Shown here piece after piece: positions 11,695 to 24,969 of a stretch of DNA of 64,000 bases. The notes under the pieces are model-generated. The model made no database searches. It was not told the origin of the DNA and saw only the letters and a list, made by a program, of their open reading frames with translations. The first letter of the stretch is position 1. Each line of letters opens with the position of its first letter. This DNA comes from Valencia hispanica (taxonomy: Eukaryota > Chordata > Actinopteri > Cyprinodontiformes > Valenciidae): the NCBI GenBank assembly GCA_963556495.2, contig OY747722.1, forward strand, positions 20,634,001 to 20,698,000, written 5' to 3'. The translations under genes and the position numbers were made by a program.

Positions 11695-11912
11695 TTTGTG
11701 AGTTAGTTATTTATTTGTCGTGCTGACGTATTCTACTATCTGAGCTGCAACTCTTTGCAGCTCATCTGGAGTTACCTTGGGTCTCTTGGCTCCTTCTCTG
11801 ATTAATGCTCTCCTTGCCCTGCCTGTCATTTTAGATGAACGGACATATCTTGGTAGGTTTGCGGTTGTGCCATACTTAATGTGTTGTTTTTGTCTCATCA
11901 TAAAATATGAAA
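11695..11912 (-). pseudogene. Tc1-like transposase N-terminal fragment
   Basis: The minus strand translates to GTTANLPRYVRSSKMTGRAR, followed by RRALIREGAKRPKVTPDELQ, the second helix-turn-helix and linker of a Tc1-like transposase. This part binds the inverted terminal repeats. It starts right where Rex1 stops, on the same strand and in the right order to be the missing N-terminal half of the relic at 6,400-7,330. That the two were once one element is inference. No start codon context or downstream domain survives. Confidence 0.75.
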
Positions 11913-14900
11913 TATGAGTCAACCTCACCTATAGAGGGTCAACTCAAACAAGGCTTTAGATAGTTAGAGCTGAAGTCACAAACCAAGGGATGATTCGAAG
12001 AAAGCAGCCTGGGTAATTGAGTCGAAACAAATATAGTAAGCAGGTAATATGAGAGCCAGAGTAAAAAATAAGGAGGGACAGAAAAGGAAATGAGAGAAAA
12101 ATGTACAGGCAACCTCCAATGTGTCAGTTTTTCCCCATGTAGGTGCCAGTCTCTGAGGCACTGTACATGCCTTTAATGGATGTGAGTGTGTATGTATTCA
12201 GTAGGTAGAGTATGTACTTTCTCAGCCTCCCACTTGTGTTTGTTGTCACGCTGCCCTCTATCCCTTTCCTTAATGAGGCTGGACGCGTGGCTGCTTCAGC
12301 ACCTGCCATGGGTGGCCACAGGGTTAATCCTGCCTGGCTTCCCTCTCCCACTTCGTCCTTCGTCTCCCTTTCTCTCTGCGCTATGCCTCTGGGCTGCTGA
12401 CGGCAGCAGGGGCTGTATGAGAGGGGCCGATGAGGAGGGAGGGGAGGTGACAGGAGGCGCTGATATCCCGGGGTAGCCCCCCCCCAGCCCCTCATCCAGA
12501 ACCCCCCTATCTCCCATCACAGCAGAATGAGTTGTACGAGACCCCGCTGGATACCTGACAACTGAACTCCTTCATAAATTACCAAATGAAGATTGATTGG
12601 GTTCACCTTATGCTTCTGTTTTTGTCACTGCCCAGGCAGATGCACACTGAGGCTCAGAGATGCGCTTACATGTTCACATATGCAGCCAAACAGAGACAGT
12701 GACATATGAAGAAATACACAAACTGGCACTCTGAGTCTCAGCTGCCCTTGCTTGTTGTCAGCCACGAAGGTAAAAGTGATCTGGCTGCTTCATGCTCTAC
12801 CAGTTAGATAAAACAGTCAGTCAAGTGGGTAGTCACCTGGTCAGTCACTCGAACTGGTGATGCAAACTCCATTACAGATCCTGTCAGCAAGGCCAAAGGA
12901 AGCTGTGTTATTTATGGAGTGGGGCAAAGAATCCCCCAAAAAAGGCTGCATCAACTGGGTATTTGTGTAAAAACTCAGAAATAGATAAAAATGTTTAATT
13001 ATATATATTTAAATATATATATATATCTTTGGACAGCAACTAAATGCAATGAAAAACCCAAAAATGTATATGCTGACAATACCATGTCTTGTTTCAAAGT
13101 GAACAATGTTGTTTTCGTGTCTGTGTGCCTAAGATGACTCAACCTAAATAAAATGTAGTAAGTTTTTTTTTTAACAATGCATAAATGTCTCATTAGGGCT
13201 ACACAACATATTGCAATATTAGAATGTGCATTATTAATTTTGCAGAAGACTGTTCGGACTGCAGTATATGTTATTTCCAGTTGTCATGTATTCACATGTT
13301 GAATGCCAATAGGATCTCCAGCCTGTTGGACGGAGTCTTACTTCAGAACTAACCCACCCTGACACAGATTTGCCAGAGCTGCCAAACATCCCAGAAAATG
13401 TTTGAAGCAATAATTTCACAATTCTAATTCCTTAACATTGTCCAGATCAACTCTTAAGTATTTATCTACTTAAGTGAAAGATATAGTACAAATATTTGTT
13501 TGCAGTACAGCATGCTGCATTTTATTGCTCAGTTTTGCTGTCTATGGATTCTATTACAAACAGTGATTAAAATGTGTCAGTCAAATCATGTATGTGTTTC
13601 AAACTGGAATAACTGAGATCAGCCAGTAAAGTGGCTCTTAACAACAACCATAGTTACTTATTTTCTGAGAAAATATTTTTCCATCTATGCATTACATTGT
13701 AAACGTATTGGAAAATTGCTTTATTTAATACTTAGGTAGCTAGTTACAAAAAGAAAAATCATTTGATGCTCACATTGACCTTTGTTGAAAAAAAAATGAA
13801 GCTCAAAGGATTGTATTGCAGTTAAAAATAATTTACCTTTGCAGTGTAAGAAAAGAAAAAAAAAGTGTGTGCAATCTCCTTTCTCAGTGTTAGACTAACA
13901 GACTCATAATTACAGAATGTTCAAATCTTTAGGATATAGCGTTTCAAAACAGAGAGGAAAGATGAATATGTTGCTGTTTATGGCAAAACCTTGCATTGTA
14001 ATTTGTCTTCTTATAACTCAAACCTTTTGTTGATTTATAGTAGAATTTATGAAACCCGGTCCTGTTAAAAGGTGCTTTAAAATATTTTGTGAGGGAAAAT
14101 ATACATGGGCAAAATTGCCACTTTTTGCATAGTTATTTTTTTATATAAACTTCAATACAATACTGGACATTTATTTTGTTTTTTTTTCCGTTAGTGAATT
14201 GTGTTGGATTGTGTATTTTCGTTTATTCATTCGCAAAAAGTTTATTCTGTATTAACGTCTGTAATTCTGTTTTCTAATTCAAACTTTTCTGATGATGCTT
14301 TTGCTTGAATTTATTGTAGTCTTGTCCAGGATCTCAATTGGATCCTCCTTGCCAAATAAAAGCTTTATTTTTATTTATTAATATATACTGCGGCAGATGC
14401 TGAAATGTGTAGTTTCTGCCCGACTCACCTTAACATTTGCATATATTGTGCTGAACGAACACTATTTGCATCTGTCTTACTCGAGTGGATAAAAGGGTGG
14501 ATTTCATTCGAAGGACTCAGAGTCATTCCGCTTAGATTGATGCGTTTCTGTCTGATGCGAAAAGATCGTCTACATCAACCCACCCCTCCTCCCAGTCAGT
14601 GTCCTGCACGTTGCCACAGTAAAACTGTCCGTATCAGCAAAATGTCCAAAGCGCACACACACACACACAAAGTTAATTGACTTGAGAAATCACAATCAGA
14701 ACATTGTCTCTTTTTTTTCCCTCCGTCTCTCTCTCTGTCTAGCTATCTCTCTTTCTCTGTGGCACACATACACACCCTTCCTCCTAAATCTCAAACACAA
14801 TTTTTTTCTAATCCAGGAAGAGTAACCTTGGCTTGTAAGTTGCTTACTCAACAGACCTTGTTATGGTGCGGCAGCTTCACCACTCTTGCCTCTGCTGAAA

Positions 14901-16289
14901 GGTCAGCACTGTCGCAAGCGATCTCATTTCGACGGAGTCCTGCCCGTTATGATCGGGTCATTATCACAAGCAGGTTTGCAAATTGCCGTGGTAGGGGATG
15001 ATAGGACCTGGGCCACAAGGTTCTTGCCGGGTGAATGCATGATTGAGAGAAGTAATGTATGTATAACTTAAATCTGATTTATGTTGTACAGTGCTTTGTG
15101 ATTTTGTGTCTGTGAAAGGAACTTCATAAATAAAGTTGACTTACTAGTGATGTAAACAAGCAAATAGCAAACATACCGAAAAATTAATCTGACACTGGCC
15201 ATTTCCTGTCTCCTCTTTCCACTCTTTGTCTTGGACTTTACCTGTAAATTGGCAGCGCCTCAACAGCGCCTCAACACCAGACAAAAAGAATGAAAAGGAA
15301 GAAGAAACAGGAGACTTTTACATGTATAGACACAGTAGAATGACTTGAGGGCCTGTCAGAAAGCTGAGAAAAAGAGCTGAAGAGAGGAGGAAGACCGGAA
15401 AGAAAAGTCAAATAAATCTGACTGATACTCTTTCCCCAGCGGTGGGCCAAAATGCCAGACGCAGTGTAAATCACAATGCACTGACTGTCCATCCCCGGCC
15501 CGAGCAGACTTTACCCCCACCAGCTGTCTTCCGTTTTACGACACGGCTGATCATCTTATCAAGAGGCGCGGGCGCAGGATTGATGTTTATTCAGAACGGT
15601 CCAACATAACTCAGGAATTAAACCTGGGAAAAGAGACACTTGAACATTAGGCCGGCCCTGCTAAATGAACCCCAGATAATTTAATGTGCCATACAGAGGA
15701 TGTTGCCTGATAGAAAAGGTTCCAAGTGTATCCATTTATCTCTCCCATGTCTGGCAGTGAACGAAAAAGTTAAGAGTGGGTCAAGCTCATGGGTCCAAAT
15801 GGTTTGGCATGCCTTAAAATTCTTCCTAAATATTAATACTGCACACATTTGGATCTCCATACAGTGGCTCTAGCTCTATAAAGGCCACCCATTTATCCCT
15901 CAAGGATGCATGCATGGGGTCGGATTCCTTAGGTGTGCAGTGATACAAGCAAGGGATTACATGTTGAGAAGTTGAGAAGCATTTCATTTCAGACTTATGG
16001 CCACAGAATAATACACATTATTGCAACAACCATTAATAGAAATGTATTTATACAGAACCTTTCGCAAATATCACCCCCTTTGGTAAAGATGTATACACAA
16101 GTCTTAAAATTGTTTTCATGTTTAATTGGTGATGCAACGTTGTCAATTTTCCCTGCAATTCTACCGTTTGTTGTGGTTCAAATCCTTTCCATTTGATGTG
16201 GTGGCAATAATGATTTACATTCTCGTCCAGCTGTTTAAAGGTGTAATCATTGCTCTGCCTGTAGATATGAATAGGTTTAGGTAACTACA
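11913..16289. other. Unassigned sequence, possible conserved non-coding blocks
   Basis: No gene or transposon recognised in about 4.4 kb. A GC-richer, CT/GA-asymmetric patch lies at 12,240-12,520. AT microsatellite sequence is at about 13,000-13,026 and a (CA)n run at 14,653-14,669. Stretches near 14,400-15,010 and 15,480-15,700 lack repeat signatures and could be regulatory, but nothing proves it. Confidence 0.35.
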
Positions 16290-16520
16290 GACCCATTAAA
16301 TATATTAGAATATCAGTAAAAAGTACATTCTCTTCAGGAATTCATTAAGGTTTTCCAGCCTTTTCTGTTAATCATGCCGACCTGCTGTTTACAGCTAATA
16401 AAACCATATTTAGTTTATAATATTAGTTAAGAATATTTAATCAGGCAAATAATAAAAAATATATTTATTACAGAAATGTGGAGTATTTTCAAAGCGTACT
16501 TTTATTCTGACAAACTTGCC
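16290..16520. mobile_element. Deleted Tc1/mariner-type terminal fragment
   Basis: The words AAATATATTAGAATATCAGT, then TTACAGCTAATAAAACC and TTATTACAGAAATGTGG appear in the order and spacing seen in the terminal region of a widespread vertebrate mariner-like family (recalled, not searched). No transposase is present. The boundaries are approximate. Confidence 0.45.
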
Positions 16521-19420
16521 TCATCGGAAAGCATATTCTAGTTTACTGAATATGAGTGTAAACGTTTCTTGACCTATGAAAATCAACATCTTTTTTTTTC
16601 TTTCGTATTTTGAATGCTGGCTGAGAGAAATGGTCCTGTGTCTTATATTTTCTTTCCCCAAACTAACGAGTTAATAATTTAATTATAATTTAAAGTTTCA
16701 CTTTGATAAACCTCATACTAAGTTTGTCAGATTACAATGCTTAAAAGATATTCAGTGGCATTTGCTTTAAACTACTTTTTAGGGAGGTAAATATTTAGGC
16801 TCCCAGGACCCCATGGTTTTCATAGTTTTGGTTTTATGTAATAAACCTTTCATCTTGCTTTGACTGTTGACATGAGTCGTATTAGGTGAGAAGATGTTTT
16901 CCTGAAGCCATTTTCTGTCTTATAAAGCTCAGTGGAGATCTGGCTTACTTGAATTGCATGCTCCCTTGTCTTACCAATTTTGAAAGAAAATTGGAAAAAT
17001 TCCTGGAAAATCTGATTAGCTAAAATTTTTCAGGCTTATCATACTATATTAAATTATACTGTGAGTTTATGGTTAACCTTATTCCTTGATGTGGGATATT
17101 TTTTCCCTGACTAAGTACTTCATATTCAATGTTTTGAGGTTTAAATAGTTTTAAAGCTTTCTGACACATCTTTATCAGGGGTAAGTTAACAATTTTGATT
17201 TCAAATCTAACTGTTTCACAAAAATACATTTCTCATATTTTTGGCCTAACTGTAGATATGAGCAAATTTGGTGAGGGAACTAAGTGCTTGTAGCCATTTC
17301 CTTATTAATGAAGGTCAACCCACCTTTGTCTTACCTGAAGGGCATGTACTATTGTCTTTCCCAAAGCCCTCTGCCACGTTATTTGCACGTCAGGGAAAGT
17401 GTGAAGTAGGAAAGGATTACTAGTGAAAAGTTACATGTACAATCTGATTTACTTCACAAATAAAATTCTATTTAAAAAAATACTTGAGTTAAAAAGATTT
17501 TAAAATTTTTCTGAAACATCTAAAGGTGTTTTGACTTCTTCAGATCTCCGAAAAACATTCCTGAGGAGAGCAAATAAGGACAGAACAGCAGTGAGTCTGT
17601 AAAATGTGAAAATAAAGTTCGTTCCTGTTACACATGAGCGTGGGAATAACAGAGAGAGGTACTCCCAATGAATTTCTGAGCAGAGGTTAATTTAGTGAGG
17701 AGAAATCTCGCTGCAATTACCTTGTTCAATGTCTCCCCACCAGTCGCCCTCAGGGCCCGTCTGAAATGTCACCCTGGAGGAGGCACGGAGGTCTGGAGGT
17801 TTGGTGGAACGAAGATCCAAATCATGATGCACCTTTAAGAAAGAAGAAACATTTCCAAATGTTACAACTTCTAGAAAGGTAGAAGTGAGCTAATTTTCTT
17901 ATGTAGCCCAGAGAAATAGAAGAATTAAGAGGAAACGTGGAGGTTCCTCAAAAGGCTTAACTAATATGGTTTTTAATAACAGCAAGGGGTGTAAAAAAAG
18001 GCTTGCACTGAAATCATAATTACATTGGTAACACATACAGAACAGTTGCTTTGTTCTGTTTCAAATAGCATACATTTATTTTGGTACCGTGACAGGAGAT
18101 GTCATGCCGTTAGTGACTTACCCTGGGTCCAATTTCATGTGATTTTATGGATCAGTGACAGAGTAACTCCCCGCTTCCTTCATCATCCAGCACTCCTCAC
18201 CCGCCCAATACACAGGGCTCTATCTTTATCTCCCTCCCCGTAAACCGAAAGGATCTGGGCTCACCGGATCTACTGCTGAGATCTGGGAATGTCTGTAATT
18301 ACTGCTCCATCTTCATCTACTCAAATCAGCTCCGATCCAAATCTTTATTTCCCCCAGGCCCCCAGGCCCAGGCTCCTAGCTAGCTCTTACCTCCCAGGAA
18401 AGGCGCAGCCAATGTCTGTGCTTTTTAATCAGACTTCGACTCAAGCTGTTCCAGCGGAGAGGAAAAAGACGGTCAAGCTGTGCCAGCGGCTTTTAGAAGG
18501 TGAAAGGGTTCCAGCCAAGTTCGGCCCAAATATAAACACTGACAGTCGGTTAATTCAAACGTCGCGCAGTGTGTTAGTCAGAAGGGCAGCTGGGAGCAAT
18601 ATTTTCTTTTTCATATAATTGTCTCATGGCGTAAGCTTGTCTAACATTTCCCCATCCAAGACTTTGTCGTTTGACTTTTCAAGTCATTAGTGAGGGATGG
18701 TGCCCTGTAATATCACACAGTACTAATGGCGCCACAAAATTTCTTTTTTTGCAGAACCGAGAACTAATTTCATTAAGGGGGTTCATTTTATTAGCTGAAG
18801 CGTTTTTCTTAGTTACAACTCTGACCTGTATGCTGATATATAAATATCCATGTTTGGTTCGACATGCAGAACCGAAAGAGGAAGCAGCTCATTTGCACTT
18901 CAGAGCGTGACTTAGCAATCTCTGCAGGCCTTTGCTTATTTGCTCAACGCTTCCCCGCCCTTCTGCATTAAATGGGAACAAACTCAAACAGCGGGTAGTC
19001 TAAAAGACCCCACATTAGAATTTATAAAGAGTTTAAAAGAGGCATAAGCAAACGGCATTTACACAAACATCATCAATATTTCACTCATAAAACTTCCCTC
19101 TCTAATATGCAATTAAATCCTCATCTCCAAATAAATTTACTGGGTCTGGTTCGCTAATTGATTGTGACTGTTTGTAAAAACCCACCCATCCTCTTACAGG
19201 GAGTCGTTTGAGAAAAAACACATCTTGGCTTAAGCTTTCTAGTGGTGTATGTACAAATAAAACCGGCTCATTTCATCAGCTGTCAGGGTATTATGGGTAC
19301 ATTCAATAAATGTGTCAGTCTGAAGCCTTTTCAGTGTCAAATAAAATACTTGTACCGCTTCAAAAGATGGTTGGAATATATTGAAACTCTACATGTGCAG
19401 TACTTTTGAGAAAACATTTT
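16521..19420. other. Unassigned sequence
   Basis: No gene recognised. The ORF at 18,289-18,618 has no family motif. Balanced, non-repetitive stretches near 17,700-17,850 and 18,100-18,560 are possible conserved non-coding DNA. AT-rich sequence elsewhere. Confidence 0.35.
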
Positions 19421-19424
19421 CATT

Positions 19425-20660
19425 TTGAGCTACACAGTTTATTCAGAAATATTTCCTCATGTCGTAACCACAAACTTAAATGATTTATTTGTGATAGAGC
19501 CACAGAAAATAATGCTTACTTGTCAATTTTAACCAAATAATAAAGTGTGTATTTGAATTAAAAACTACCAAAATAACCCAAGCTTAGTCAGTCTTGCCAT
19601 GAATTATCAGTTGGGTTTACATATGTTCTTTGACTAAGTCGTTGTAAAACATCAACATAAAGGTGAACCTCTGTCCCAGTTTCAGGTCTTTTAAGCCTTT
19701 AATAAGTTTTCTGTCAGGATTGCCCTGGGTTTTGCTCCATTCCTCCTCTCATCAATTCTGACTATCTTCCCTCTCCCGGCTGATGAAAAGCATCCCCACA
19801 GCAAAATGCTACCACCACTGTGTTTCACATTGGGGATGGTGTATTATAGGTCATACTATTTCCCCACCCACATGCACTGCTTTGCTTGCACTTTAAACAA
19901 TTAAATGTTGTTCTCTTCTGATCAGAGCAATTTTTTTCACATGTTTACTTTGTCCCTTATATGGCTTGCAGTAAACTTCAAATGTTATATCTTAGTTCTG
20001 TTTTTTGTTTTTTTCAACAGCATAGTCATTGCTACTCCTCATAAAGAGACATATTTGCAGAGTGCATGGCTAATAGTCAACTTGGTGAGACTTTCTTACA
20101 CCTGAGCTGTGGATCTCTGCGAGTTTGGTTGTCTTGGGTGCTTCTTTAATAAATGCTTCCATTTATCTGACCTTTAAGTTGATGTGGATGACCATGTGTT
20201 GATGGGTCTGCAGCCCTATTATACTGCTGAACAGGACCCTGAGAGATCCTGAAAGCATGGTATATTATTTTTATACTATATTTTATTATATTACAACATT
20301 ATCCCTGGTCTGTCTGGTGGGCTCATTGGTCTTCAGGGTGCCATTTGCTCACTAATGTTATTGAGAAAACCTCTGAAGCCTTCAAACAATTACAAAGATA
20401 AAAATGCACATACTATTTACTAACTAGGTAACTTCTGAGGGCAATAGGTTGTGCTGGAGTTTATTTAGGAGTATCAGAGCAAATAATGGGGGCTACATGT
20501 GCACACCACACATTTCAGATTTTCAGATGTGAAAAAACCCCACATTTATCATAGATGTATCACATAAAATCCTAATAAAACACATTGAAGGTTTTGGCTA
20601 CAATATGACAAAATCTGTAAAAAGTTCAAGATCTGAAAGTATTTTTGCCAGATGCTGAAC
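19425..20660 (-). pseudogene. Tc1-like transposon relic, ~1.2 kb, minus strand
   Basis: A whole-length but badly decayed element. The left end carries CGTAACCACAAACTTAAATG, the typical subterminal repeat, and the right end carries ATATGACAAAATCTG and AAAAGTTCAAG. Between them, on the minus strand, are recognisable transposase blocks: the GGGSIMLWGC region at about 19,795-19,835 (as CATCCCCACAGCAAAATGCT), the WSDET region near 19,915, and the N-terminal helix-turn-helix near 20,100-20,160 (CTGAGCTGTGGATCTCTGC). Many indels; no ORF longer than a few dozen codons. It cannot encode an enzyme. Confidence 0.75.
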
Positions 20661-22357
20661 AAAAGATAGAAATGCCTGTACCTTGGTGAACATGTGCCAA
20701 ATAAATTGGAGAGTCAGCTTGAGTAAACCCAAAGGTCTAATTAGGTACAAAAATTCAAAGAACATAATGTATGAGGAGGATGAGCGAAATGATAGGTTAA
20801 TGCCGCATAGAGCAGATTTTCACCCCGCTGACATCATGGGCCACAGTTGACTGCATGGCATCCTGAAGGATCTTTTGAAGTGTGCATTGTAGCCGAGGCC
20901 TGAGTTAGAAATCAGCTCTGCCCAAAATAAAGCACACTAGACACACATGTGCTCAAGTGCATTCATACCCCTGACACAAGCCAAGTAATAACAAGGAGTG
21001 AAAACAAGTAGAGTAGAGCTGTGGAGATGAGAGGGAATAATGGAGAGAGTGGGTACTCCCGTCTTGGAATGCCATGGAGGACATCCATTTGTTGTCTTCA
21101 TTTTTTTCCTTTGGAAAATGGTAAATAGGCTGTTCATGTAAACTATGATGACAATCTCATGAATATAAGGGCATGTTTGGATGTGTGCCTCCTCTTCCTA
21201 ATGCATCACTCATGCTTTGCGTCTGCTATGCGATCGCAGAGCTAATCAAAGCCAAACACCATAATGCATTTGCAGAGGAGAAGATACTTGACGGCTTTTA
21301 ACTCAGCAGAGGTGGAGCAGCGGAGGAAAAGAAAATAAAGATCCATAATACCCTTCCTCCTCCTCTTCCTACTACTGCTTCATACACTGCCCCCCAGGTG
21401 GGCTGCTCATTAAACGGTTGCAGTACGGCAGGTGTTCGGTCACAGAGCATTGAGAGAGAGGATGCTTGGAGTGGCAGAAATCACCAAGTAAATCGGAAAG
21501 CAGTTACACGTGTTGAGGGATGAAAACACTCAGAAATATCCGCGTTCAGCATAAACACATAAGTGAGAAAGTGCACACAAAGACCATCAAGGTGGTGGTG
21601 AACAGCTGCTTGGAGGAAATCCCTATAGACCTGATCGGTGGTATTAGTACCCTGTGTTCCACAGATGCCTCTTTGGGTGGCCCTACTGCAGCTAACTCTC
21701 AATTCATAACATTACTACATGTAAACATTTAATGTTTTTATGAAATGTTTAAAAACCTATTTGGTAAGCTTTTTTGTCAGCAAAGTGTTATGTTTGTTAG
21801 TTTTTGACAGACAACTAGTGGAGATAATGCATTAAGAGGCATATCTTTAAATAGGATAGCAATGGTATGTTATAGTATTTTATTGCTTGATCATTCAGCC
21901 TTTGGATGTTCTAGATTTTTCCAGGACAAGATCAAGCCCAACCTGGTTGGATTGGTGGCATCTGTGCAACACCCCAAAACCTAGCTTTGTTTCCAAAACA
22001 CATCTATGCAACGGTTGCAAGTGAGGGGAGGAATTAAAATGAGTTTTCATGAGACCCACAGTGGCATGCATGTGATCAGCGCATGTAATGTCACATTACA
22101 TGATACACCTTACTGAATGGCGAGGCCGGCATGGTTAGGCTCGAAAATAGCAGCATTCGTGCCAGCATGCTTGATAGTAATATTACCGCAATATTGCCAC
22201 ACGACTGGACTTTTAAATGAAAATCAAGCCTTGGAGCAAGAGACAGCGATTTCCTAATGATGTGTGGAATGTGCGCTGAACTCCTGCCGCCAAAAATATT
22301 TAAAATCCAAGTCAACATGGGGAGTTCATTTAGCATTTGTAAACTGTATCAGCAGAA
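20661..22357. other. Unassigned sequence upstream of the SANT-like ORF
   Basis: No recognised gene or repeat. Parts (20,700-21,440 and 22,060-22,340) look single-copy. A small palindromic word occurs near 22,183-22,195 (TAATATTACCGCAATATTG). Confidence 0.35.
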
Positions 22358-22615
22358 ATGGCAAAGTGGAGTGATGCAGAGGTCCTGGAACATCTGACCT
22401 TTAGAGCTGATGACCAGATCGCCAGATGGTTTGTGGGGACTGTAAAGGACAGCCACCTATTGGATCAGCTTGCAGAAAGATTTGGGGAGCGGGGCTTGAA
22501 TCTGGATAATTTTGTCTGTTTACCACGGACTCTTTTGTCTCACGGTTTATACAGAACTGCATGTCTACAGCCCGGACACCACCCCTACACCCCCTTTCAA
22601 CCCGCCATTGAGTAA
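22358..22615 (+). pseudogene. ORF fragment with Myb/SANT-like DNA-binding N-terminus
   Basis: An 85-codon ORF begins ATGGCAAAGTGGAGTGATGC. Its first ~45 residues fit the Myb/SANT-like domain found in many fish proteins and in proteins accompanying PIF/Harbinger transposons: WSDAEVLEHL, then RADDQIAR, then GTVKD, then LAERFGERG. The tryptophan, the R-A-D and GTVKD blocks and their spacing are all kept. After residue ~49 the similarity stops, just where family members would continue with a K-L-K-x-L-rich helix, so the rest is either lost, frameshifted or in another exon. No transposase is nearby. It may be a decayed gene, a first exon, or a transposon remnant; coding status is unproven. Confidence 0.5.
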
Positions 22616-22961
22616 TCTTTTGTGAAAAATACCTTATCGTGGCACATTGCCGCGACAGGCTGAGCACTTATGCCAGTGACCATAACAGTCATTTGAAAAA
22701 GCCTAAAGTAATACTGGAGGTCCATATTATATCGGCATAGAGTCTTTTTCTCATTTTGATAGTGATTACTTGGTTTGTTGGACATGTGAATAACTGAGAG
22801 GTGATGCACACACACTGATGTTCATAGCCAGGTCTTTTTTGTCAGTGCAAACATTAAACAGTCGAGACCAGCCTATGAACTCAAACAAGATCTTTGTCTA
22901 TGGCGTTTCCAAACTTTTTTTAGGTTGAGTAAACTGGAACGTACTGTTCTTTTTGAACTGT

Positions 22962-23043
22962 GTCTGTTGCTCTATGATGGACTGGCAACCTGCCCTGGCT
23001 CCACCTCCATGACCCTGAGCAGGACATAGACAAGTGATGGATG
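22962..23043 (+). repeat. 3' tail of a common fish SINE/LINE
   Basis: Contains GATGGACTGGCAACCTGCCC, a CTCCACCTCCATGACCCTG block and a terminal GTGATGGATG. These are the hallmark words of a very abundant fish retroposon 3' end, internally shortened here. No tRNA-like head is recognisable upstream. Confidence 0.6.
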
Positions 23044-24969
23044 TCCTTTTTTTGGCATTTCAAAACAAGTGTAATTTCCTCATTTTCCATTCAACCATAT
23101 TGCAAATACTAGCACCATCTAGCTGTATTAGGGGCTGGAGCTCAAACTGCCTAACTCTGTACAGCGTTAAATAGATAATTGCAAAGTGTGTTTCCAGGGG
23201 ATGCTACATTTAAGCAGGAATGCCAGGCACCATTCCTTCAGCAAATTTAGCTTCTTATTTTTCCTTTTCAGACTGATTATTTCCCTGTCTGTCTGGCCCT
23301 CAACACCATAGTTCCCCACCTGATTCAATAATATTCAGTCAAAGTGAGTATAAAAGTACAAAAGAAAAGCAATTCATCATGCTCCAGAATCAAGTATTCC
23401 CTTCTTTTGTGATTTTGTAATGGTCGTTTACATATGCCTGTTAGATTACTGTGAGCCTGTCCTGCCTTGTGCTCAGCTTTTTATTTCAATCTTTCTTCAG
23501 TCCCAAGGAGGATATTGTCTTGTCTTTGCCGCACCGGGCTCTGACAAACCCAAATCCGTGTATGTGCTTGTGCCGGCATCCCAAGCAAGCGTGTGTATGC
23601 TTGTACACAGGGACCGCTTGTTATTCCCAAGGTTGAGGCTCACCAAGGCCCGTGTTTCTGTGTGTTTACAGCTCTGGGGGCTTGTTGCCTCCTGACTACA
23701 ACAAAGACTGATGAATAAATAACATCCTACTCTCTCTAGCTTACTCTCTCTGAGGCCTTGAAGTTTGTGCATGTCTGTGTGCTTATGTGTGTGCACATAT
23801 ATATTTGTATCTGTATTTGTGAGTTTCTGTGTATGGTGTGTAAACCCATTCCTGTTTGTGACCATGCATTTCTCAGCAAATGTGTGCGTGTGTGTCTTCG
23901 GTATCTCTCAACGGACCAAGCTCCCCTTCATCTGGCTGATTCCTGGCCCCTGTTGGCAGCAAGCCCTCATAGAGGGGTTGCTCTCTGAGGTTGCAAGGGA
24001 CAAACACACAGATGGAGGGGAAAACATCATCTTTATCCTACACATCAGTAGGAATATGCAGAAGCCTGTGTGTGAGTGTGTGTTTGTGTGTGTTGACACG
24101 TCCGCGTGTATGTGTAAGCTTGGGATTGTGATGAAAGAGACATCCATAGAAAAATAATGCATTACTCTTGTAAAAGGCACAACAACAGGCAGTCACTTTA
24201 TTTCAAATACACTGCTTTAATCAACCCTTAGAGTTTAAATTAAACTCTCCTTGAACTTGTACTTGCTGAATACCCATGGTTACCAGTATCAAGGTATAGT
24301 GTGTTTATAAAAAGTTACAGTTCAAAAATAGCCAAAACATGTTTCCATTATGCAGTTTCCATGATTTTTAGTTCTTTAATGAGATGCCAGAGGAAGTTCA
24401 GGATTGGCCAGAGTTTTCTCTGGTTGCATGGTATATAGAGTTAAGCATGAGGTGACCACATCCATACCGACGAAATGTGGGAAATGAATACTAAAGCACA
24501 GCCAGACTTTTTGTATCCAACTTAATATGTATGCATGTTCTAAACTGAGTTTGAGCTTTTAACATCACAAGTTATCACCCTTAATTTGTCTCAACAGTTT
24601 TCTGCCTCACAAAGCCAACAAAGCAACACCTTAGAACAAAAGTTGTCTTCTGCACTTCTTGACATATTTTGCTTGATGTTGTAGCTTCTCAGATGCAGAA
24701 TTCCTCTCATATGTACCATAAATTGCTATTCGGAGCTACTATCCTTCACTACCTTTTATTCTAATGATGGCTTCATGGCACAACAACAACTGGTGGAAAA
24801 AAGGCTGCAACACTTTACCCTTGCATACACAAAAGACAGATTTATTTGCTTGGAAATATTTCAAGTTGTGAAGTATTAAGAGTCATGTCATGGAAACTGC
24901 CACCCTTAATTCCTGAAATAAAAGTGGTTTTGAAGTACAACTTGGCAAGCCATGGGCCCCGTGCCTATA
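23044..24969. other. Unassigned sequence with a TG-rich stretch
   Basis: No gene seen. ORFs on both strands at 23,420-24,180 come from TG/CA-rich low-complexity sequence and read as Cys/Val-rich or His/Thr-rich strings. The rest shows no family motif. Confidence 0.4.
23755..24115. repeat. TG-rich low-complexity region
   Basis: Interrupted GT runs (for example near 23,765-23,800, 23,880-23,895 and 24,065-24,115) mixed with ordinary sequence. Probably decayed microsatellite. Confidence 0.6.

Noticed and set aside
23758..24180. 130 aa and other ORFs
   Set aside because: Made of TG/CA repeat translation (Cys-Val or Thr-His runs), present on both strands.
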